Below are positions 1 to 9,072 of a stretch of DNA of 64,000 bases, one piece after another (position 1 is the stretch's first letter; each line of letters opens with the position of its first letter). The DNA is from Enterococcus pseudoavium NBRC 100491 (GTDB lineage: Bacteria; Bacillota; Bacilli; Lactobacillales; Enterococcaceae): assembly GCF_001544295.1 (NCBI RefSeq), contig NZ_BCQF01000011.1, positions 27,638 through 91,637 on the forward strand. The letters run 5' to 3'. The translations under genes and the position numbers were made by a program. Under the pieces are notes generated by a model. That model did no database searches, had not been told where the DNA came from, and worked only from the letters and a program-made list of their open reading frames with translations.

Positions 1-379
1 CCTGTTTGAATGGGTCAGAATATATTTCAATTACCGCACCTATTTCAAACTGGATAGGTATCTCTTTTCTTTCAACAGGTTTTTCTTTTTGTGGTTTTCT
101 AAGGTGTTTCCCACGTTTCTCCTGTTCCAGATGAGCTTGGTGAAATGTATCGTCATCAATAATTTGTGGGTAAATTTCTGTACCTACGTAAATTTCATTC
201 ATCAAAATGTGTTTCATTACTGAGTGTTGTTTGTTGATACCAGATTGTTTTCCTGCTTCTTTCAGACCAAGACCATCAAGATACAATCTAAAGAAATCTT
301 GTACTTGATTTGACCGTAACTCATCTGCAATTATTGCCCCATTCTTTATGGTATAGCCGTATGGCATCGTATTATTCAT
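1..379 (-). CDS. Second serine-recombinase-like protein, partial (runs off left edge)
   Basis: The ATG at 379-377 overlaps the stop codon of the upstream integrase (ATGA overlap), so the two are probably translationally coupled. About 126 residues are visible, beginning MNNTMPYGYTIKNG. The part seen resembles the 'Recombinase' domain that follows the catalytic domain of large serine recombinases (YGY..., then a segment ending in NEIYVGTEIYPQIIDDDTF), but no N-terminal resolvase domain with the catalytic Ser precedes it in this frame. Tandem recombinase genes, one of them lacking the catalytic domain, are known in rum-type prophages and related ICEs. Role is inferred: accessory to integration or excision. 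The C-terminus is outside the window. Confidence 0.7.
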   Translation of the reverse strand, partial: MNNTMPYGYTIKNGAIIADELRSNQVQDFFRLYLDGLGLKEAGKQSGINKQHSVMKHILMNEIYVGTEIYPQIIDDDTFHQAHLEQEKRGKHLRKPQKEKPVERKEIPIQFEIGAVIEIYSDPFKQ

Positions 380-1926
380 TCTGGTAACCTCTCTTTCAAA
401 ATCAACCCGCATTTTAACTTAAAGCCTACTTCTTGTCGGTTGTAAACAATGACTTGATCTGCAAACCTTGAGAACAATAATTCTTCCCATTCCGTCAGCA
501 TATTACTTCGTTTCGTAAATCGATAGAGTTCTTCTAATTCAATTCTCTGTGTAGACTTTCCATTAGCTGAATTGATTATCTTTTGTTGCTCCTCTTGAAG
601 ATTTTTCAATTCCAATTGAAGTTTATTTTGCTCTTCAAATGACGTTTTTGTTGATACAATTCCAGATGCATTTAGACTTGCCAACACTTCCAACTTTTCA
701 TCAATTTCTGATGCTTTGTTAGACATCTCATCCAATGCTCGTTCTAATTCGGCAGCGTTAGACTGTTGTTTAAGCAATGGCTCTAACACTACTTTATGGG
801 CAAATATCAACTTATTTAACATCGTGAGATAGGCAATTTTTAACTTTTCATCCGTAATGGGAAGGGCATCGCAAGAGTTTTTATCTTTCAAATGCCCCTT
901 ACAGCCCCATTGAACTTTCCTAGTGTTCCCTTTCCAATATGTTTGAATTCGTTTGTAAGTATTCCCACACTTGTCGCAAAGCACCTTCTTTGAAAAGGCA
1001 TAACGATTCGTGTTTTTACCATCTTTCGTATTTCCTTTTGAAGTTGCCCTGATTCGAATAATTTCTTGTACTCGTTCATATTCTTCCATCGATACAATAG
1101 CAGGATGATTGTTATCAATACGATACATTGGAAGCTCACCATTATTTTTTCGTTTCTTAAACTGCTCATCGTTAAAGTAACGTTGAAAAATCATCGTTCC
1201 TGTATAAACAATATTATGTAAAATAATGCTCACTCCCGATGCCTGCCACTTAACTCCTCTTTTAGTTGTAATATTTGCCACATTCATTTTCGATGCAATT
1301 TGATGCATTGAAAGCCCATTGAGTGTCCATTGAAAGATTTGCTCTACCACTTTTGCTTCATCAGGGACTAAGTGAAAATCAATCCCTTTTCGACAATAGC
1401 CATATGGTGGAACACCTTTATAGTTTCCTTTTGCCATACGTTTGCGATTTGCCCACTTCATGTTCTCTGAATGTGAGTAAGATTCGCTTTCAGCTAAACT
1501 CGATAGAATTGAAAGTAATAATTCGCTTTCCATATCACTGGTATTGATGTTTTCTTTCTCAAAAATCATAGTGACACCGATTTCAGTTAATTTACGAACC
1601 AAATTCAAGCAATCAACCGTATTTCGTGAAAACCTAGAAATAGATTTCGTAAGTATCAAATCTATTTTTCCATGTTCCGCATCATTGATTAGACGATGCA
1701 AACCATCGCGTTTATCCGTTTTTGTTCCGGATATCCCCTCATCGTAATAGACACCAACGTACTCCCATTGATCGTTTTTCTGAATGTAGTTCTCGTAATG
1801 AGTAATCTGAGTTTTTAAGCTCGATAATTGTTCATCACTCGCTGTTGATACACGAGCATAGGCTGCCACCTTTAATTTAGGAGTCTCTGGCAACTTTGGT
1901 CGTTCTAATTTGTGTATCGTTTTCAT
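376..1926 (-). CDS. Large serine recombinase (phage integrase)
   Basis: 516 residues from the ATG at 1926 (a TTG one codon earlier is possible). The N-terminal resolvase domain has YARVS with the predicted nucleophile Ser27, the GxSG-like 'DEGISGTKTDKR' segment and the conserved SRFSRNT. The Recombinase domain follows (GVPPYGY...), then a zinc ribbon (CDKCG about residue 315, second Cys pair around WGCKGH...CDAL) and a coiled-coil rich in Leu/Glu near residues 390-460, the normal order for large serine integrases, which join attP and attB through a 5'-phosphoserine intermediate. It sits at the end of the element, downstream of a small SHOCT-like gene and upstream of a second recombinase-like gene. 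It most likely integrates the prophage at rlmD. Confidence 0.95.
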   Translation of the reverse strand: MKTIHKLERPKLPETPKLKVAAYARVSTASDEQLSSLKTQITHYENYIQKNDQWEYVGVYYDEGISGTKTDKRDGLHRLINDAEHGKIDLILTKSISRFSRNTVDCLNLVRKLTEIGVTMIFEKENINTSDMESELLLSILSSLAESESYSHSENMKWANRKRMAKGNYKGVPPYGYCRKGIDFHLVPDEAKVVEQIFQWTLNGLSMHQIASKMNVANITTKRGVKWQASGVSIILHNIVYTGTMIFQRYFNDEQFKKRKNNGELPMYRIDNNHPAIVSMEEYERVQEIIRIRATSKGNTKDGKNTNRYAFSKKVLCDKCGNTYKRIQTYWKGNTRKVQWGCKGHLKDKNSCDALPITDEKLKIAYLTMLNKLIFAHKVVLEPLLKQQSNAAELERALDEMSNKASEIDEKLEVLASLNASGIVSTKTSFEEQNKLQLELKNLQEEQQKIINSANGKSTQRIELEELYRFTKRSNMLTEWEELLFSRFADQVIVYNRQEVGFKLKCGLILKERLPE

Positions 1927-1986
1927 CAACTCACCGCCTTTCTATTAGGTGACATATTAGCTCTAAAGTGCCGTTATATCAACGAT

Positions 1987-2169
1987 TCACGCCATTATCC
2001 GAGATAAAAATGGTTTGAAAGTTTCCCTGTTTTTCTGTTCAATTTTTGTATATTCTTCCTCGGTGATTTTGCCTTCTACAAGCAAGCTCAGAAGGATTTG
2101 TTGAGAAATGTAGTATGCTGCCTCATTGGAATAATTGATGCTAAGTTGTTCTTTTGTTTTATCTTCCAT
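1987..2169 (-). CDS. Small SHOCT-like protein upstream of integrase
   Basis: 60 residues with a strong RBS (AGGAGG, 9 nt before the ATG). The C-terminal half, LLSLLVEGKITEEEYTKIEQ, has the short-helix pattern typical of SHOCT-type modules. Such small proteins commonly precede serine recombinase genes in Gram-positive mobile elements. It lies 60 bp ahead of the integrase on the same strand and is the first gene after the repeated promoter-like motif at 2279-2311, so it is probably the leader gene of the integration operon. A role as an excision helper (directionality factor) is possible but not shown by the sequence. Confidence 0.65.
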   Translation of the reverse strand: MEDKTKEQLSINYSNEAAYYISQQILLSLLVEGKITEEEYTKIEQKNRETFKPFLSRIMA

Positions 2170-2278
2170 CGCTTTTCGCCTCCTAAATCTAAGGCAAAGG
2201 ATTTTTAAGAAAGTACACCCCTTCGCCTAATACATGACGAAAAAGTCAACTCCTTGAAAATCCATTTATCCTTTATGA

Positions 2279-2311
2279 GTTACAGGCGAACCAAAATCCT
2301 GAAAGTAAACC
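2279..2311 (-). promoter_or_regulatory. Copy 1 of conserved element promoter-like motif
   Basis: On the - strand the site reads GGTTTACTTT, then CAGG, then ATTTTGGTTCGCCTGTAAC. Eighteen bases (TTTTGGTTCGCCTRTAAC) are shared with sites at 31606 and 36460. TGTAAC could serve as a -10 box, with TACTTT at 17 bp or TTTACT at 19 bp as the -35. It is 110 bp upstream of the SHOCT-like gene and the integrase. Confidence 0.55.
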
Positions 2312-2320
2312 CTAAGCATC

Positions 2321-2364
2321 AAAAAAAAGCCTACAAGAATGAAACTAATCACTCTCGTAGGCTT
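2321..2364 (-). terminator. Intrinsic terminator after endolysin gene
   Basis: On the - strand, AAGCCTACGAGA pairs with TCTTGTAGGCTT (one G-T wobble, 12 bp, 13-nt loop) followed by eight T. It closes the late/lysis operon 12 bp after the amidase stop and separates it from the integration operon. Confidence 0.85.
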
Positions 2365-2375
2365 AAAATTTGTTT

Positions 2376-3290
2376 CTATGAAATTAATATATAATCATCT
2401 GGTTCGGTCTTACCAGTATTCTTTCCAACAGCACAATAACCAATCGGGCAACGTGCCCAGACCCAACCATCAGCTATAGTTTGTTTTTCTGTTTTAGGGA
2501 GAGTCCATGTTGCTCCTTTATTGTACGATCCAACAACTGTGCCACTAAGGCTTGGTTTATTACGAACATTCAATCCATTTACTTGAACCACTAAAGTTTT
2601 CACGTTTGATGTTGATGAACTCGTTGGATACACTTGATTGCCGTTCGGATCATAGACTTTATAACCAGAATGACTATCTGCTGTTCGCTTAGCATTGTTC
2701 AAATCTTTATACGCACCAACTTGTGATTTGGCATCAGCCCATGATTTGCGAACACGATATAAGTCACTTGTTGGTGTACTTGGTGTTGATGAACCTCCGC
2801 CATTATTTATTGCATTTGCTTTGTCTGCAATTTCCTGTAGTTTACCAAGCAGCTGCCCCGGACATGATGTTGCTGAGAAATAGGAATGTGGGAAGATATT
2901 CTTGTTGACCACAAGTTTCCCTAAACCATATCGTTTGGCAATATCCGCACAAAGCTTAGCACTGGCATCAATGGTTGCTTGATTAATCCCCCAATTAAGT
3001 GAACCCGTACTATTACAATGTTCAATCCCGATACTTGAAATATTGGCGTTCCAATTGCCGGCATGCCAAGCAGTGTTCTGCTCGTCCACGTATGCACGAA
3101 TTTCACCATTCTTGCCAATGCCATAGTGAGCGCTTGCCTCACGTGTTTTCCAAATTTCAGGCACAATATCATAATTGGTGGTTGCCATGTGATGAATAAC
3201 GATCTTATCAACCTTTGCGCCACTACGTCCGTTTGAGTAATGGCTGAAACTTTGAAATCCATATTTGGTTGCTAGTGAACTAATTCCCAT
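2376..3290 (-). CDS. Endolysin: N-acetylmuramoyl-L-alanine amidase
   Basis: 304 residues. An Amidase_2/PGRP-type domain spans roughly residues 25-160 and contains the zinc-ligand segments IVIHHM (about residues 31-36), a central TAWHAG, and HSYFSATSCPG (about residues 134-144). It cleaves the bond between MurNAc and the peptide stem at the end of the lytic cycle. A SPOR-like segment (YRVRKSWADAKSQVGAY..., about residues 178-220) follows, then a C-terminal SH3b-type cell-wall binding domain (about residues 230-300, with LNVRNKPSLSGTVVGSYNKG). No signal peptide, as expected for a holin-dependent lysin. The gene overlaps the end of the holin gene by 11 bp. Confidence 0.92.
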   Translation of the reverse strand: MGISSLATKYGFQSFSHYSNGRSGAKVDKIVIHHMATTNYDIVPEIWKTREASAHYGIGKNGEIRAYVDEQNTAWHAGNWNANISSIGIEHCNSTGSLNWGINQATIDASAKLCADIAKRYGLGKLVVNKNIFPHSYFSATSCPGQLLGKLQEIADKANAINNGGGSSTPSTPTSDLYRVRKSWADAKSQVGAYKDLNNAKRTADSHSGYKVYDPNGNQVYPTSSSTSNVKTLVVQVNGLNVRNKPSLSGTVVGSYNKGATWTLPKTEKQTIADGWVWARCPIGYCAVGKNTGKTEPDDYILIS

Positions 3291-3699
3291 TTTCTTGTTC
3301 TCCCTTCTTATCGTGTAGCTGTTGTAGGATTTCTTTTAATTTTTCAGGTACAGGCATTCCAATCGCTACTGCGTTTTCCAAAAGTGAAATACCTTCATTT
3401 GAAATGTAGAAGAAAATCACAGCATCACGCAGCACATTGCCACCCTTGATAACTTCCACATCAAGCATATGAGCAATCCCTACCAGTAAAAAGATAAACA
3501 CTTTCTTGGTGATCCCTTTTGCCCCGATTCGACTAGATAGTTGTTTTTCATTGATTGCACGAAGTAGCCCGGTTACATAGTCCACTACCACAAAAGTCAA
3601 AAGTGTATAAATCAACCCGTCAATTCCTCCTACATACCATCCAACTACGCCACCGCCACTAGCGATAGCGAGCTGAATCCAATTCCATGCTTCTTTCAT
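3280..3699 (-). CDS. Phage holin (TcdE/phi-29 type holin 4 family)
   Basis: 139 residues with hydrophobic segments near residues 10-25, 29-48 (DGLIYTLLTFVVVDYVTGLL) and 68-80 (VFIFLLVGIAHML), and the family-typical 'DYVTGLLRA' and 'ISNEGISLLEN' segments. The C-terminus is charged. Holins of this family form holes in the cytoplasmic membrane that release the endolysin. The gene directly precedes the amidase gene and starts one base after the stop of the DUF1617-like gene. Confidence 0.9.
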   Translation of the reverse strand: MKEAWNWIQLAIASGGGVVGWYVGGIDGLIYTLLTFVVVDYVTGLLRAINEKQLSSRIGAKGITKKVFIFLLVGIAHMLDVEVIKGGNVLRDAVIFFYISNEGISLLENAVAIGMPVPEKLKEILQQLHDKKGEQENGN

Positions 3700-4107
3700 T
3701 TACATGTCCTCCAATTGTTCTAAAATTAAATCAAACATCTCAGCATCTTTCCCTGAAATGGCGACTTCACTATTTTCAAATCCAGCAACCAATAAAGGCA
3801 GCTTGTCTTGAAGTTCATCCACGTTAATGTGGGTTTCTTCATAGAGCAAGTCTGCCTTTTCTTTGTGATATTCAGTTGCTGTTTCTGGGACGAGTGAAAA
3901 TGTTCCTTCGTGTTGAACGAGATTTCCGCTTTCATCCTTCTTCCCATATTTTTGAAGTAAATCTACTTCATCCTGATAGAGTTCATCGATTTTTACTTGG
4001 ATTAATTTTGCAAGCTTTGTTCGTACTCGACTAATCTTTGGTGGCAATTCGAAACCTTTTAAGAAGTTCATCACGTCCACCAAATCTTCATTTCTAATCT
4101 TGAGCAT
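3700..4107 (-). CDS. Phage protein, DUF1617-like
   Basis: 135 residues, acidic and mostly helical in character, beginning MLKIRNEDLVDVMNFLKG and ending ...LILEQLEDM. Length, composition and place (between the tail-tip gene and the holin) match the DUF1617 family of Gram-positive siphoviruses, whose function is not established. It overlaps the 53-residue gene upstream by 14 bp and ends immediately before the holin gene, so it is part of the lysis/tail-end operon. Confidence 0.7.
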   Translation of the reverse strand: MLKIRNEDLVDVMNFLKGFELPPKISRVRTKLAKLIQVKIDELYQDEVDLLQKYGKKDESGNLVQHEGTFSLVPETATEYHKEKADLLYEETHINVDELQDKLPLLVAGFENSEVAISGKDAEMFDLILEQLEDM

Positions 4108-4255
4108 TGTCTATCCTCTCTTTCAAATCACCTACTTGAACACAAAGGTCATCGACAACCATCACTAGTAAATCCATCATATCTGTTTGATTATCGATTG
4201 GCTTTTCTGGTTCATGAATTTCTGCTGTTGTTTCAATATCTTTTACTTCTTCCAT
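4094..4255 (-). CDS. Small acidic phage protein (53 aa)
   Basis: An unlisted short reading frame with a good RBS (GGAGG, 6 nt before the ATG at 4255). It encodes 53 residues beginning MEEVKDIETTAEIHEPEKP and ending DLKERIDNAQD. Its start lies 9 bp after the tail-tip gene stop and its stop overlaps the start of the next gene by 14 bp, the tight packing expected of a real phage gene. Small acidic proteins in this place resemble the XkdX-adjacent genes of other siphoviruses; function unknown. Confidence 0.75.
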   Translation of the reverse strand: MEEVKDIETTAEIHEPEKPIDNQTDMMDLLVMVVDDLCVQVGDLKERIDNAQD

Positions 4256-4264
4256 TTCTGCCTC

Positions 4265-7200
4265 CTAACTGTACGTGGTCATTGAGTTAAAGCTTTCAGG
4301 ATTGTACCACCCACTTGCAGTCCCATTACTACTAAAGCCAGTTGGCAAAGCGATGGTTCGTCCGGCAAGCTTTTTACAGATTTCTCGAATGACACCAAAG
4401 TCCACCCACTGGCCATCGTCACCAAGCATTAAGTTTGAACCGTTAAAGGCAATCCCTGCACTACCAGTACTTGAACCAATTTTGGTATAAAGTGAGCTAC
4501 TGAAAGTAATCCCACCAACAGAAATCTGATGTTGTGTTCCCACTCGGAGTGTACTTGGTAAATAAATATCATCATCAAAATGAAATCCTTTTTCCATACC
4601 AGACTGTAAAGTTCTTGAAAACCAACTAAATTTAGTGGTATAAGAGCTAGCGGATGAACTGTCCTTATGTGCCCATGTCATGTACTCCGTCCCGTACTCA
4701 AGGTCAAACACTAAACCACGCCAATCGGTATGCCCACTGATGTTATTCGCACCAATCGTCCCAACCGTTGTGCCACCACGTCTAATGGTCATCCCTTGAG
4801 AGTTGATTTCGGTCACAAGCGTGCTACCAGAATAATAGCCAATAGTCGTGCCTGTAATTCGAATCGAGCTACTTGCCGTAATTGCTGTGAGGATATTTGC
4901 TGCGAGCTTGTCTGCCGTGATAGAACTTGCGGCAATGCGACTAGCAGAAAGTGTACCTGTCGTAATCTTCCCTGCATCAAGACTGGCAATCTTGGCACTC
5001 GTGATGGCGGCATCCGCAATCTTTGCAGTGGTAATGGCTGCACTACCAATCATCGCCGAAGTAATCACCCCACTATCAATGGTTGTTTGACCTGTGATAT
5101 GGACTTTATTACCAGAAATCAAAATACTTTCAGGCGAGATATTGATTTGGTTAATCACGTCACCTTTCCCGACTCGAAGGTTGATAATTTCCTTTTGCAT
5201 CATAATGGCAGAATAGACAGTATTGGCTTTCGAATAGTCCTCTCGGGCAGTTGCTGAGAAAACATTGCCGTCATACTCATCAGGCTTAATGGTCGTATTC
5301 ACCCGAACTCTGAGTTTCAGAACGTTACTTGGCACAGTTACTACGCCAGATGAACTCTGATAGGAAATCTGCGTATAAGCGGATTCGTCCATTGGGTTCA
5401 ATGTAAATGGGCTCGTGGTCGCATTGTAAATCCCCGCATACGAGCCGTTTTTGATTGAGAAGAAAGCAATATAAACATAGTCACCAAGCATTCCCGATAT
5501 TTGTTCAGGAGTGATATTCCACGTATGAATGGCATTACTTGAGTTCGTGACCGTGTCGATTTGTTGCCACGTTCCGCCCGCATAAAGCAAGACGATGTTA
5601 TCAGACGTGTCTTTTCGACCATTCCAAGTGATGATGTTGGGCAGTGCTCGTCCACCCATTGGTAGCTTGTAAATCACCAGATAGTCCTCAGCCGAGGCAT
5701 AAGGATTGGAAGTGACTGAACCCGTGATGGATAAAGTTTCAACTGCCTTTGAGTTGAGATAATCAACGATTGTGGCATTGTCATAAGTCCCAACCGCCAA
5801 CTTTTCCACGTATTGTTTCGCAGCTGGTACATAGTCCACATAAGGCAGGGTGAAACCATAGTAATGGTAGTAAACCGTTAAGGATGACCCATCACGTCTT
5901 TGCCCGATGAGCTTGTCCCCTTCTACCACATCAATATACTCAGAGCGGATATAGTTGGTCGCAGAAATCTCCGAACCATCAGCCGTGCTTAGAGAACCTT
6001 GTTCCCAGTTCTTCACTTTGAAAGGCACACCGATTTCGTCTTGTAGTTCAGAGACTTTCAACAGCATGGTGTTTGACGTTTGTTGGATAAGGGTTTCAGC
6101 CGAGATTACTCGACCCGTTAAGCTATCCACGGAGCTTTGACTTGCCTTGCTCGCAATCTGTCCTGCTTGAACCGTCAGGCTTGCCTCAGCACTCGAGATT
6201 CTGCCAGTTAGCGAATCTACCGAAGTTTGGCTCGCTTTAGCAGCTATCTGACCTGCCTGAACGGTAAGTGTCGACTCAGCTGTCGTCATCCGTCCTTGGA
6301 GGTTGATAATGTTCGTCGCAGCCATTTCAATTTTTGTGGCATGCTGATTTACGGTAGTGGTCAGAGTTTCAGTTGCTGATTTCGCTTCAAGTGCTGTTAC
6401 CAATGATTGGTTCAAGCCTTGGTCGAGAACTGCCGTTGAAGTCGTTGTCGTACTATCCGAATAAGTTGTCACCACTCTCGTCCAGTAATACTTGCCACTC
6501 GACCAAGTCGGAATGGTGTTTGACCAAGCTCCTCCTATTTGACTGGTACTTGAGGTTGACAGGTAAAATTGCTCACGAACCGAGGTAATGGTTGGTGCGT
6601 TCTGACCGGGAGCACCATTCGCTCCTGGACTACCCGTTGCCCCTGTGTCACCTTTATCTCCTTTATCCCCTTTGACCCCTTGTTTGGAAACCGAATAGGA
6701 AGTGGTCGTAGAGTTATCTTGAAGTGTAAACACTGTTCTCGTCCAAAGATACTGAGTTGAGGAGGGAGATGGCACTGTGCTTTGCCATCCTGATGTTGGT
6801 GCTATCGTGCCACTTGTGCCGACTGCATAACTCACAGCTGATGATTTGACAGACCTTTTGAAAGCTGAGTCCGCTACTTGGCTAGCAGTGTTTGCGGTAG
6901 AGTTGGCTTTATTAGCATTTTCCAAAGCGGTCATTGCCTCATCAAAGGCGTTGTTAGCCTTCTCCAATGCATCAGCCGATTCCTCTTGAGCCTGAGCTAC
7001 TGCTTGTTTCACTTCTTCAGCTGTCAGGTCATTGGCTAGGGCATACCACTGAGTCACACCATCACGAGTTTCATAAACCCACATCTCTAACTTGTCACCA
7101 TTTCCCTTGTACCAAACATCACCTTCCTTAGGGTTGGCAGGTATATCCGGACCATAGAAGTTGGTATTCTTACCGTTGGCTGCCGTCAAGGCATAGTTCG

Positions 7201-8317
7201 CATCATCTTTGGCTTGTTCTACCTTGGTATCTACATTCTTGATGTCCTTTGCCACATCTGTGAACTTAGGCATGACGTTGCCAAGTGTGATGGAAATGAA
7301 AGCCTTCAAGAGTGGATCATACTTGTACTCAACCATTCGAGCCGTCACATTAAAGCCGTCCTCTGCGTGAATGACTGAAACCGTATCCCCAAGATAAATC
7401 GTTTCAAGGCTAAAGAATTCTTTGTATTCCTCAGTTCGTTCAAGTGGGGCAAACTCCACATCATAGGTCGCAGTCGGTAAGTCAATGTGAGATACCGTAA
7501 ATTCCAGTGCTGCAAGTCGCCGGAGTTCCGCATAGGCTAACTCTTTAGTCGCAAATTCACCTTCTTCATCTCCAACTTTGACACCGTCATACTTGATGAC
7601 TTTGATTTTAGGACTAACGTAATTATTGATGAGAGGGCTATCGACATATTTTTCAGGCAAGAACAAGCCGTCATAGCCCTCTGGCATAATACGAGTAACG
7701 ATAGACGAATAGTCCAAATCAGCCTTATAACCTGTGAGGTTCTTCTTGTCTCGGATCTGCACCCCATTGTCACTGCCGCGGTGGCTAAGCATGGAGATGG
7801 AAAAGTTATCCCGCACAACCTCGCCACCATATCGAGCCTGATAGCCATTATCCAAATCGATATCAAGCAAGACCTCCACAGGGTTTAGTCGCACCAAGCG
7901 GGCATTGTTGACGGTTGAGATATTGGATGTTCCAGTAAATGAGTGCCCGACAGCCGTTGCACCAAGGAGTTGTGTTAATGCTCCACTGCCGTTCTTATTG
8001 ACGATATAAGTATCTTCAATCAGGTTCTTCGCCAAGTCGTAGAAAATATGGTGTGCCACAATATGCAAAAGACCACCAAGGGAATCATCACGCTCAACAA
8101 TCCGAAAGAGCTGGTCTTCAAGTTCAGGCACTGGGCATTTCACAATCATCTCAGGTCGCAGTTTGTCGCTTGTCTTAGCGTGAATGGGATAATCAAACTC
8201 CAAAGAAAAAAGCCCATTGAGTTGTTCGGAAACAACCGGGCTTACGATAGTATCATCAAGGACAGCGAGACCATTGTGATTGAAATTTGATTCAGTTTTC
8301 TCATATAAAATCATCAT
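4265..8317 (-). CDS. Tail-tip / tail endopeptidase-like minor structural protein
   Basis: 1350 residues from the ATG at 8317, which overlaps the stop of the distal tail gene (ATGA); a GTG 12 bp earlier is less likely because it would sit on the RBS. The first about 370 residues match the 'phage minor structural protein, N-terminal' (tail-associated endopeptidase, Tal-like) module. The middle has a helix-rich region, a collagen-like stretch of Gly-X-Y triplets (GDKGDKGDTGATGSPGANG) near residue 570, and two nearly identical coiled-coil repeats (VDSLTGRISSAEASLTVQAG). The C-terminal part has Ser/Thr/Gly-rich beta-type repeats (GTLSASRIAASSITADKLAA) typical of receptor-binding fibres. It probably contacts the cell wall and host receptor. 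Confidence 0.88.
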   Translation of the reverse strand: MMILYEKTESNFNHNGLAVLDDTIVSPVVSEQLNGLFSLEFDYPIHAKTSDKLRPEMIVKCPVPELEDQLFRIVERDDSLGGLLHIVAHHIFYDLAKNLIEDTYIVNKNGSGALTQLLGATAVGHSFTGTSNISTVNNARLVRLNPVEVLLDIDLDNGYQARYGGEVVRDNFSISMLSHRGSDNGVQIRDKKNLTGYKADLDYSSIVTRIMPEGYDGLFLPEKYVDSPLINNYVSPKIKVIKYDGVKVGDEEGEFATKELAYAELRRLAALEFTVSHIDLPTATYDVEFAPLERTEEYKEFFSLETIYLGDTVSVIHAEDGFNVTARMVEYKYDPLLKAFISITLGNVMPKFTDVAKDIKNVDTKVEQAKDDANYALTAANGKNTNFYGPDIPANPKEGDVWYKGNGDKLEMWVYETRDGVTQWYALANDLTAEEVKQAVAQAQEESADALEKANNAFDEAMTALENANKANSTANTASQVADSAFKRSVKSSAVSYAVGTSGTIAPTSGWQSTVPSPSSTQYLWTRTVFTLQDNSTTTSYSVSKQGVKGDKGDKGDTGATGSPGANGAPGQNAPTITSVREQFYLSTSSTSQIGGAWSNTIPTWSSGKYYWTRVVTTYSDSTTTTSTAVLDQGLNQSLVTALEAKSATETLTTTVNQHATKIEMAATNIINLQGRMTTAESTLTVQAGQIAAKASQTSVDSLTGRISSAEASLTVQAGQIASKASQSSVDSLTGRVISAETLIQQTSNTMLLKVSELQDEIGVPFKVKNWEQGSLSTADGSEISATNYIRSEYIDVVEGDKLIGQRRDGSSLTVYYHYYGFTLPYVDYVPAAKQYVEKLAVGTYDNATIVDYLNSKAVETLSITGSVTSNPYASAEDYLVIYKLPMGGRALPNIITWNGRKDTSDNIVLLYAGGTWQQIDTVTNSSNAIHTWNITPEQISGMLGDYVYIAFFSIKNGSYAGIYNATTSPFTLNPMDESAYTQISYQSSSGVVTVPSNVLKLRVRVNTTIKPDEYDGNVFSATAREDYSKANTVYSAIMMQKEIINLRVGKGDVINQINISPESILISGNKVHITGQTTIDSGVITSAMIGSAAITTAKIADAAITSAKIASLDAGKITTGTLSASRIAASSITADKLAANILTAITASSSIRITGTTIGYYSGSTLVTEINSQGMTIRRGGTTVGTIGANNISGHTDWRGLVFDLEYGTEYMTWAHKDSSSASSYTTKFSWFSRTLQSGMEKGFHFDDDIYLPSTLRVGTQHQISVGGITFSSSLYTKIGSSTGSAGIAFNGSNLMLGDDGQWVDFGVIREICKKLAGRTIALPTGFSSNGTASGWYNPESFNSMTTYS

Positions 8318-9006
8318 AGATAGCGCCACCTCGGTTCAATTTCTATTTTGGTAATGCCTGTACCAAGCGTAACGGTATTAGAGCCAACTCGAAACTCAGG
8401 GAAATCACCTGTCATCAAGTTATTCGCAGCCACATCGCCATAAAAGCATTCCTTCAACTCGCTATCAATAATCAGATACTCTGACTGCAAGTTGAGGACG
8501 ATTGGCTTGCCATTAATAGTGAGTGTCCTCGTCCCACTGCCGAATACTTTAATTCGCGGCAATGAGTAGACATTTCCACTATTTGTCACCGTTCCTGATG
8601 AGGTTCGGTTGATAAGTGGAACGCCCGACTTATAGCGAAATGGCAAGCACGTTATCTCGAGTTCAAACTCCCACATGGTAGATAGAACCTGAGTTAAACC
8701 ACTAGCTTGGACGGTTTTCATTTTATAAAAGACTGACGGATCATTGGAAAAGCTGATGGTCTTGGCATTTAGGATTTGAGGAGAGAGGGTTCGCCAGACC
8801 GTCCACACATCCTTTGCCCAGATAACGGCTTTCAGACTAAACGTCATATCCTTCCAACCTTTGAGCAAAGTCAAATTTCCCTCTCGTCCATCCACCTCGA
8901 TATTCTCAATCACTCGTTCACTTGTCGGAATGAATGGAACTTGCGTGATACGGAGTCCAAGGTCAGTCCGTGAATTAACCGTTCCGTCTAGAATAAACGC
9001 GTTCAA
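8314..9006 (-). CDS. Distal tail protein (Dit, siphovirus tail component)
   Basis: 230 residues from a TTG at 9006, chosen because AAGGAGGTGG lies 5 nt upstream; the longer ORF reading from 9045 crosses the terminator at 9030-9054 and is unlikely. The sequence (LNAFILDGTVNSRTDLGLRI..., VDGREGNLTLLKGWKDMTFS...) fits the Sipho_tail/Dit family, which forms the hexameric hub between the tail tube and the Tal protein. Its stop overlaps the tail-tip gene start by ATGA coupling. Confidence 0.88.
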   Translation of the reverse strand: MNAFILDGTVNSRTDLGLRITQVPFIPTSERVIENIEVDGREGNLTLLKGWKDMTFSLKAVIWAKDVWTVWRTLSPQILNAKTISFSNDPSVFYKMKTVQASGLTQVLSTMWEFELEITCLPFRYKSGVPLINRTSSGTVTNSGNVYSLPRIKVFGSGTRTLTINGKPIVLNLQSEYLIIDSELKECFYGDVAANNLMTGDFPEFRVGSNTVTLGTGITKIEIEPRWRYL

Positions 9007-9029
9007 ACTACCACCTCCTTCTGAACATG

Positions 9030-9054
9030 AAAAAAGACCGCTCATGCGATCTTT
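9030..9054 (-). terminator. Terminator of the 9.1-kb moron gene
   Basis: On the - strand, AAAGATCGC-atga-GCGGTCTTT followed by TTT. It lies between the moron stop (9073) and the Dit RBS, so it would also partly limit read-through into the tail-tip genes unless antiterminated. Confidence 0.8.
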
Positions 9055-9072
9055 AGATTATCTCGATATATT

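Noticed and set aside
4730..5257. 175-codon + strand frame inside the tail-tip gene
   Set aside because: Antisense shadow of a repetitive, Thr/Ala-rich coding region; Arg/Asn/Cys-rich translation typical of such shadows.
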